Shown here piece by piece: positions 59,849 through 64,000 of a stretch of 64,000 nt of DNA (the first letter of the stretch is position 1; each line of letters opens with the position of its first letter). A program made the translations under genes and the position numbers. The stretch is from contig CAJTPK010000006.1 of assembly GCA_910578075.1 (NCBI GenBank), positions 69,836 to 133,835 of the forward strand, read 5' to 3'. This DNA is from an uncultured Muribaculaceae bacterium. GTDB lineage: Bacteria > Bacteroidota > Bacteroidia > Bacteroidales > Muribaculaceae. The notes under the pieces are model-generated. The model did no database searches and was not told the origin of the DNA. It worked only from the letters and a program-made list of their open reading frames with translations.

Positions 59849-60601
59849 ATGAAAGACGTTAAAGAATCACTTCTACAGCGCACAAGCGTGCGCCGATATG
59901 AGCGTGAGGCAATTCCGGAGGAGACAATGGAATTTATATTCCGCGCGATAGAGAATACTCCTACTTCCTATAACGGGCAACAGTTCTCGGTAATTGATAT
60001 TTCCGATCAGCCGCTTAAGGAGGAGCTTTATGCAATCACCGGACAGAAGCAGCTCAAGACCTGCAACCGCCTGCTGATATTCTGTTCCGATTACAATAAA
60101 ATCTCGCTTCTCGCTGCAAAGAAAGGTGTGGAGATGCCGGCGTTCACCGATACAATGGATGGTGTGACAATCGGCATTATAGATGCCTCCCTGGCGATGA
60201 TGAGCGCGGTGGTGGCTGCGCAGGCAGCCGGATTAGGCTCCAACTGCATCGGTTATCTACGCACTGCCGATCCCGCTAAGATCGCGGAATTGCTGAAGTT
60301 GCCTAAGGGAGTGTTTGTGGTATGCGGTCTTGCCATAGGCGTTCCGCGTGAGCAGCCGGATCTCAAACCTAAGCAGCCGCTGCCTCTGATGATACATAAG
60401 AACCATTATCGTCAGGATAACGACAAGCTCGTGGAAGAGATGGAGGCTTATGATGAGGTTGTGAAGCATTATAACCGTACACGCGCCGGCGGCACTACCG
60501 ACAACGACTGGGTGGCTCACATCATCGACTATTACAACCACGCGATGAACTATCGTATCCTCGATTATCTCAAGGATCAGGGATATGACGTAAAAAAATA
60601 A
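59849..60601 (+). CDS. NfsA-like NAD(P)H nitroreductase
   Basis: A 250-residue FMN flavoprotein of the nitroreductase fold. RTSVRRYEREAIPEE supplies the N-terminal FMN-binding arginines. ENTPTSYNGQQ and GLGSNCIGYLRT lie at the active site, and the C-terminal GLAIGVPREQPDLKPKQPLPL is family-typical. It reduces quinones, flavins or nitroaromatic drugs with NAD(P)H; in gut Bacteroidota such enzymes activate metronidazole and similar compounds (family knowledge). It follows the ncRNA by about 50 bp and converges with prfC. Confidence 0.92.
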   Translation: MKDVKESLLQRTSVRRYEREAIPEETMEFIFRAIENTPTSYNGQQFSVIDISDQPLKEELYAITGQKQLKTCNRLLIFCSDYNKISLLAAKKGVEMPAFTDTMDGVTIGIIDASLAMMSAVVAAQAAGLGSNCIGYLRTADPAKIAELLKLPKGVFVVCGLAIGVPREQPDLKPKQPLPLMIHKNHYRQDNDKLVEEMEAYDEVVKHYNRTRAGGTTDNDWVAHIIDYYNHAMNYRILDYLKDQGYDVKK

Positions 60602-60602
60602 A

Positions 60603-60628
60603 TCCATTCCCGGATTTTATGGAATGGA
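60603..60628. repeat. Small hairpin after nitroreductase gene
   Basis: TCCATTCC (60603-60610) pairs with GGAATGGA (60621-60628), followed by CTCTAAAATTTT. The GGACTCTAAA at its right side recalls the AGTCCGTC repeat, and it may be a decayed copy or a weak terminator. Confidence 0.5.
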
Positions 60629-60734
60629 CTCTAAAATTTTGTTAAAGGTTAAACCTTTTACTCTTAGGATTGTCTTAATTACAGGTGATTGTCGCAGACG
60701 TTGCCTAAAATAATAAAACAATGCTTTAGCGACA

Positions 60735-60772
60735 AAAACGGAGCAGGCTTGCGAGCTTACTCCGTTTTTTTA
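60735..60772. terminator. Bidirectional terminator between nitroreductase and prfC
   Basis: AAAACGGAG (60735-60743) pairs with CTCCGTTTT (60760-60768) and is flanked by A- and T-runs on both sides. Confidence 0.85.
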
Positions 60773-60795
60773 TTTTGTTATAATTTGCGGTTGTG

Positions 60796-62379
60796 TCAGA
60801 ACTCCGATGTGAAATGGAATCGGATTTTGGGGAAATCGGATTGCGCCATCTGGAGCACATAGTTGCTGTCGGCGAGGAAGACATCGCGCCCCTCCTTGTC
60901 GGTTGCCATGAACTGATGCTTGCGCTTCTTGAAGGCTTCGAGCGCCTGCTCGTCATCGCTCTCAATCCAGCATGCCTTGTAAAGGCTGATAGGCTCCCAA
61001 CGGCACTGGGCGCCGTATTCATGCAGCAGACGGTATTGTATCACTTCAAACTGAAGCTGACCTACCGTGCCGATGATCTTGCGACCGTTGAACTGGTTGG
61101 TGAACATCTGCGCCACACCTTCGTCCATCAGCTGGTTGATACCCTTGTCAAGCTGTTTTGCTTTCATCGGGTCGGCATTCTCGATATATTTGAACATTTC
61201 CGGAGAGAAGCTTGGCAATCCCTTGAAATGAAGCACCTCACCTGATGTCAGTGTGTCACCGATCTTAAAGTTGCCGGTGTCCGGTATGCCGACGATGTCG
61301 CCGGGGTAGGCTTCGTCAACGATGCTCTTTTTCTGCGCCATGAATGCCGTAGGGGCGGCAAAGCGCATCATTTTCTCAGAGCGCACATGGCGGTAGTTGA
61401 CATTACGCTCGAATTTGCCTGAACATATCTTCACAAAAGCGATGCAGGAGCGGTGGTTGGGATCCATATTGGCATGAATCTTGAACACAAACCCTGTAAA
61501 TCCCTCTTCCTGGGGTTTAACCTCCCTCTCCTGAGCCACGATGGGACGCGGAGCCGGGGCGATCTTCACGAAGCAATCGAGAAGTTCCTTGACACCGAAG
61601 GTGTTGAGCGCAGATCCGAAGAATACCGGAGCCACCTCGCCTCGCAGATACGCATCTGTATCGAAATCGGGGTACACACCTTCGATAAGCTCAAGGTCCT
61701 CGCGAAGTTTGTCGGCATCCGTTTTACCTACAAGCTCGTCAACCTCGGGGGAATTCACGTCATCTATCTCTATGCGCTCGCTGATGGTCTGCTTGGAGGG
61801 TGTGAAAAGGTCGAGACCATGCTCGTAGATGTTGTAGACACCCTTGAACTTGGCACCGATATTGATAGGCCATGATAGCGGTCTGACCGAAATCTGGAGC
61901 TCTTTCTCCAACTCGTCGAGGATATCAAACGGGTCGCGGCCCTCGCGGTCGAGCTTGTTGACAAAGATGATCACCGGAGTCTTACGCATGCGGCACACCT
62001 CCATAAGGCGGCGTGTCTGCGTCTCCACACCCTTAGCCACGTCCACCACGATGATCACCGAGTCAACCGCCGTTAGAGTGCGGAATGTGTCTTCGGCAAA
62101 ATCCTGGTGACCGGGGGTGTCGAGGATATTGATTTTATAATCTCCATAATTGAAACCCATCACGGAGGTAGCCACGGATATTCCGCGCTGTTTCTCGATC
62201 TCCATCCAGTCGGATGTGGCGGTCTTCTTTATCTTATTGCTTTTCACAGCTCCGGCCACATGGATGGCGCCTCCGAAGAGAAGCAGTTTCTCGGTCAATG
62301 TGGTCTTTCCGGCATCCGGGTGCGAGATGATGGCGAATGTGCGCCGTCTCGCAATCTCGTTGTTCAGTTCCTCGCTCAT
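60796..62379 (-). CDS. prfC: Peptide chain release factor 3
   Basis: A 527-residue GTPase that recycles release factors after termination. G1 SHPDAGKTT is at residues 19-27, followed by ATSDWMEIEKQRGIS (G2), DTPGHQDF (G3) and NKLDREGRD (G4). The RF3-specific C-terminal domain ends IRFHFTSEF. Not all bacteria have RF3, but Bacteroidota usually do. It is transcribed after rfbD, with 25 bp between them. Confidence 0.97.
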   Translation of the reverse strand: MSEELNNEIARRRTFAIISHPDAGKTTLTEKLLLFGGAIHVAGAVKSNKIKKTATSDWMEIEKQRGISVATSVMGFNYGDYKINILDTPGHQDFAEDTFRTLTAVDSVIIVVDVAKGVETQTRRLMEVCRMRKTPVIIFVNKLDREGRDPFDILDELEKELQISVRPLSWPINIGAKFKGVYNIYEHGLDLFTPSKQTISERIEIDDVNSPEVDELVGKTDADKLREDLELIEGVYPDFDTDAYLRGEVAPVFFGSALNTFGVKELLDCFVKIAPAPRPIVAQEREVKPQEEGFTGFVFKIHANMDPNHRSCIAFVKICSGKFERNVNYRHVRSEKMMRFAAPTAFMAQKKSIVDEAYPGDIVGIPDTGNFKIGDTLTSGEVLHFKGLPSFSPEMFKYIENADPMKAKQLDKGINQLMDEGVAQMFTNQFNGRKIIGTVGQLQFEVIQYRLLHEYGAQCRWEPISLYKACWIESDDEQALEAFKKRKHQFMATDKEGRDVFLADSNYVLQMAQSDFPKIRFHFTSEF

Positions 62380-62404
62380 GAAATGTGTTGGTAAATTCAG
62401 ATAC

Positions 62405-63259
62405 TTATACTCCTAATTCCTTAAGGCATTTCTCCAGAGAATCGCGCCAGTAAGGTATCTCGATTCCGTAGTTGCGTTTGATTTTGTCTTTGCTGAGCAC
62501 GGAATAGAGCGGGCGTTTCGCAGGAGTGGGGTATTGGGAGGTGCGGATAGGGTTCACTTTTGTTTTCTTTCCGGCGATGTCGAAGATAGCCTTGGTGAAA
62601 TCATACCATGAAGCCACACCTTCGTTGGTGAAATGATATATACCGGGCTGCCAGCGCTCGTGGCGGATCACCTGATGGATGGCATGCGCCAGATCTCCGG
62701 CATATGTCGGGCTGCCGATCTGGTCGGAGACCACGTTGAGCTCTTCGCGTTCGCCGGCGAGACGAAGCATTGTCTTCACAAAGTTGTTGCCGAACTCGGA
62801 ATAGAGCCATGCTGTGCGGATTATCATAGCGTTGTTGCTGAAAGAAGTCAGCAGACCTTCGCCTTCAAGCTTTGTGCGTCCGTAGATGCTCTGGGGGTAG
62901 GGCTCGTCGTTTTCCTCATAAGGGCGGAAGCTCTCGCCTGAGAAAACATAGTCAGTGGAGATATGTATCACCTTCATGCCATGTTTGGCAGCAGCCTGAC
63001 CGAGATTACCGACAGCGCCTGTATTGATGGCAGCTGCCTTCAGGTCGTCGGATTCAGCGCGGTCTACCGCAGTGTATGCGGCGCAGTTCACCACCATATC
63101 CACCGGGTTATCCTCGAAAAAGCGGTTTAGGGCCGCAGTGTCAGTTATGTCAAGAGTGTCGGCGTCTGTGTAGATAGCCTCGATGGAGCTGTCAGCGTCA
63201 AGTTCGCGTCGCAACGCGTTTCCGAGCTGTCCGTGAGCTCCTGTAACCATTATTTTCAT
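62405..63259 (-). CDS. rfbD: dTDP-4-dehydrorhamnose reductase
   Basis: A 284-residue short-chain reductase. GAHGQLGNAL binds NADPH, STDYVFSG and YGRTKLEGE hold the catalytic Thr and Tyr-x3-Lys. It makes dTDP-L-rhamnose for surface glycans. The other rhamnose genes (rfbA, rfbB, rfbC) are not in this window. It overlaps the upstream DUF4924 gene by 4 bp (ATGA), so the two are translated together. prfC follows 25 bp later. Confidence 0.93.
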   Translation of the reverse strand: MKIMVTGAHGQLGNALRRELDADSSIEAIYTDADTLDITDTAALNRFFEDNPVDMVVNCAAYTAVDRAESDDLKAAAINTGAVGNLGQAAAKHGMKVIHISTDYVFSGESFRPYEENDEPYPQSIYGRTKLEGEGLLTSFSNNAMIIRTAWLYSEFGNNFVKTMLRLAGEREELNVVSDQIGSPTYAGDLAHAIHQVIRHERWQPGIYHFTNEGVASWYDFTKAIFDIAGKKTKVNPIRTSQYPTPAKRPLYSVLSKDKIKRNYGIEIPYWRDSLEKCLKELGV

Positions 63260-63810
63260 TCTTCTTCTAATTGTAATTCGTTATTGTAATCTTTTTTGTA
63301 ATAGCCGGCGAGCATTGCCAGGAAGCGGGAAATCTGAGCGGCTGCGGTCTGGGTCTCGGAAGATATCTCTTTCCCCTGCAAGCGAAGCATCAGGATTCCG
63401 TAAAGGGCATCGAAGCACGACTCCAGCTCGTCTTTCTTGTTCTCACCCGCCTTCGCGCGGATCTCCACGATGAAAGGGAGAGTCTTGTAGTATTCGGCTG
63501 AATACTGTGCGAATTTTGGGTTTCCGAGAAGCGACTGATGCAGGCGGTGCAGGTCAAGAAGCACATTGCGGTTGAGCTGCAGGTGCCCTGATTTCTCCAC
63601 CCCCTCGCGACGCATCATGTCGATGAGCGATTCATACCAATCGAGCATCTCTTTTCGTTGAGCGTCGTCAAGGTTGCTGTATCTGTCGATGATATTCTCC
63701 CGGATTTTGTCGATGTCAAGCCCGTAGGCGCGGATGATATCCTCGATCTGCCACATATAGAGCAGATACTCAGCTATGTTTTCTCTCTTCTTTGATGAAG
63801 CGGTTATCAT
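63256..63810 (-). CDS. DUF4924 family protein
   Basis: A 184-residue, mostly helical protein of DUF4924: KRENIAEYLLYMWQIEDIIRAYGLD near the start, with no signal peptide, so it is cytoplasmic. Function is unknown. I chose ATG 63810 (MITASSKKRENIAEY); an upstream ATG at 63831 adds seven residues. It overlaps rfbD by 4 bp, and rfbD is often its neighbour in Bacteroidota (from memory). A minus-strand TAATTTTG around 63827 may be its -7 box, but this is uncertain. Confidence 0.85.
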   Translation of the reverse strand: MITASSKKRENIAEYLLYMWQIEDIIRAYGLDIDKIRENIIDRYSNLDDAQRKEMLDWYESLIDMMRREGVEKSGHLQLNRNVLLDLHRLHQSLLGNPKFAQYSAEYYKTLPFIVEIRAKAGENKKDELESCFDALYGILMLRLQGKEISSETQTAAAQISRFLAMLAGYYKKDYNNELQLEEE

Positions 63811-63887
63811 AATCGTTGAAATAATATGCAAAATTAGTAAAAAGTTTTCAGTTTTCAGTTTTGCCTCTTGATAAAGGGCATAAAAAA

Positions 63888-63911
63888 CTCTCCGACTTCA
63901 CTGCCGGAGAG
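63888..63911 (-). terminator. Terminator of a minus-strand gene beyond the window
   Basis: CTCTCCG (63888-63894) pairs with CGGAGAG (63905-63911). On the minus strand TTTTTTATG follows. It implies a minus-strand gene ending to the right of this point, outside the window. Confidence 0.7.
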
Positions 63912-63950
63912 ATTTCATCGGGTTTATATATTTAGTAATTTCTAATAATT

Positions 63951-64000
63951 CCTAACTCCTAACTCCTAACTCCTAACTCCTAACTCCTAACTCCTAACTC
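63951..64000. repeat. CCTAACT heptamer array, cut by the window edge
   Basis: At least seven copies of CCTAACT, the reverse complement of the AGTTAGG frame of the array at 50406-50447. It runs to the last base, so the true length is unknown. GTTTTCA is repeated near 63844 as well, suggesting local slippage. Confidence 0.9.

Noticed and set aside
1..64000. tRNA genes
   Set aside because: I scanned the intergenic regions by eye for cloverleaf and GGTTCGAAT-type strings and saw none. Only a covariance search could exclude one with certainty.

Overview
The window is almost certainly from the Bacteroidales, most likely a Muribaculaceae-type gut commensal (inference). The signs are the Bacteroidota promoter layout (TTTG, 19-20 nt, TAnnTTTG), DUF4270, DUF4886, DUF4924 and DUF5723 proteins, a secreted GH31 enzyme with SusE/F-like modules, the neighbours xylB-xylA, panC-panD and thrS-infC-rpmI-rplT, and a Bacteroides-type inositol-lipid gene cluster. 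I see no phage, no complete insertion sequence, no CRISPR array and no tRNA. Most of the window is core genome. The unusual material lies mainly between genes.

Layout. 1-3600: an AT-rich accessory stretch with two unknown exported proteins, a long perfect hairpin, and an AlbA_2/ATPase-type regulator followed by four phased ACGCGT palindromes. 3.6-9.4 kb: an RluA-family pseudouridine synthase with a long N-terminal extension, a VOC protein, an exported FAD oxidoreductase, PgeF and an MsrA-MsrB fusion. 9.5-12.3 kb: xylulokinase and xylose isomerase. 12.4-16.6 kb: a large exported GH31 glucosidase split by a 1-nt frameshift. 16.8-17.2 kb: a fluoride channel gene (crcB), also with a 1-nt frameshift. 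17.3-18.9 kb: metK behind an S-box-like leader with its own terminator. 19-22.4 kb: a PpiD-like chaperone and rlmN. 22.4-22.7 kb: a compound inverted repeat. 22.7-28.8 kb: pdxA followed by the inositol-lipid cluster (nucleotidyltransferase, ATP-grasp-like protein, CDP-alcohol phosphatidyltransferase, HAD phosphatase, inositol-3-phosphate synthase).

29-36.8 kb: YfcE-type phosphodiesterase, CapA-like protein, DUF4270 lipoprotein and GT5-like protein, then panC-panD-ffh running the other way, and a DUF4886 protein. 37-42.4 kb: envelope proteins (DUF5723 barrel, large lipoprotein, CHASE2 protein with an odd internal signal-like segment). 42.5-45.6 kb: galE, a sugar nucleotidyltransferase and holB. 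45.8-51.8 kb: an AddB-like nuclease, rplY, pth, an S4-domain RNA-binding gene and a META-domain lipoprotein. 51.9-55.3 kb: ndh and a TPR protein. 55.4-60.6 kb: thrS-infC-rpmI-rplT, a 384-bp palindromic element, a structured ncRNA in the Bacteroidales-1 position, and a nitroreductase. 60.8-63.8 kb: prfC, rfbD and a DUF4924 gene.

How the genes work together. The inositol genes form one pathway from glucose-6-phosphate to inositol phospholipid or sphingolipid headgroups. xylB-xylA feed xylose into the pentose phosphate pathway. thrS to rplT, rplY, pth, hslR-like, prfC, rlmN and ffh are translation and secretion genes. galE, the nucleotidyltransferase and rfbD make sugar nucleotides for surface glycans. 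Several dispersed non-coding repeat families recur between these genes: a GTTGTTTAAAC palindrome, an AGTCCGTC hairpin, and GTTAGGA heptamer arrays. They are the main structures that ordinary gene annotation does not explain. All promoter, terminator and RNA calls were made by eye from the sequence.
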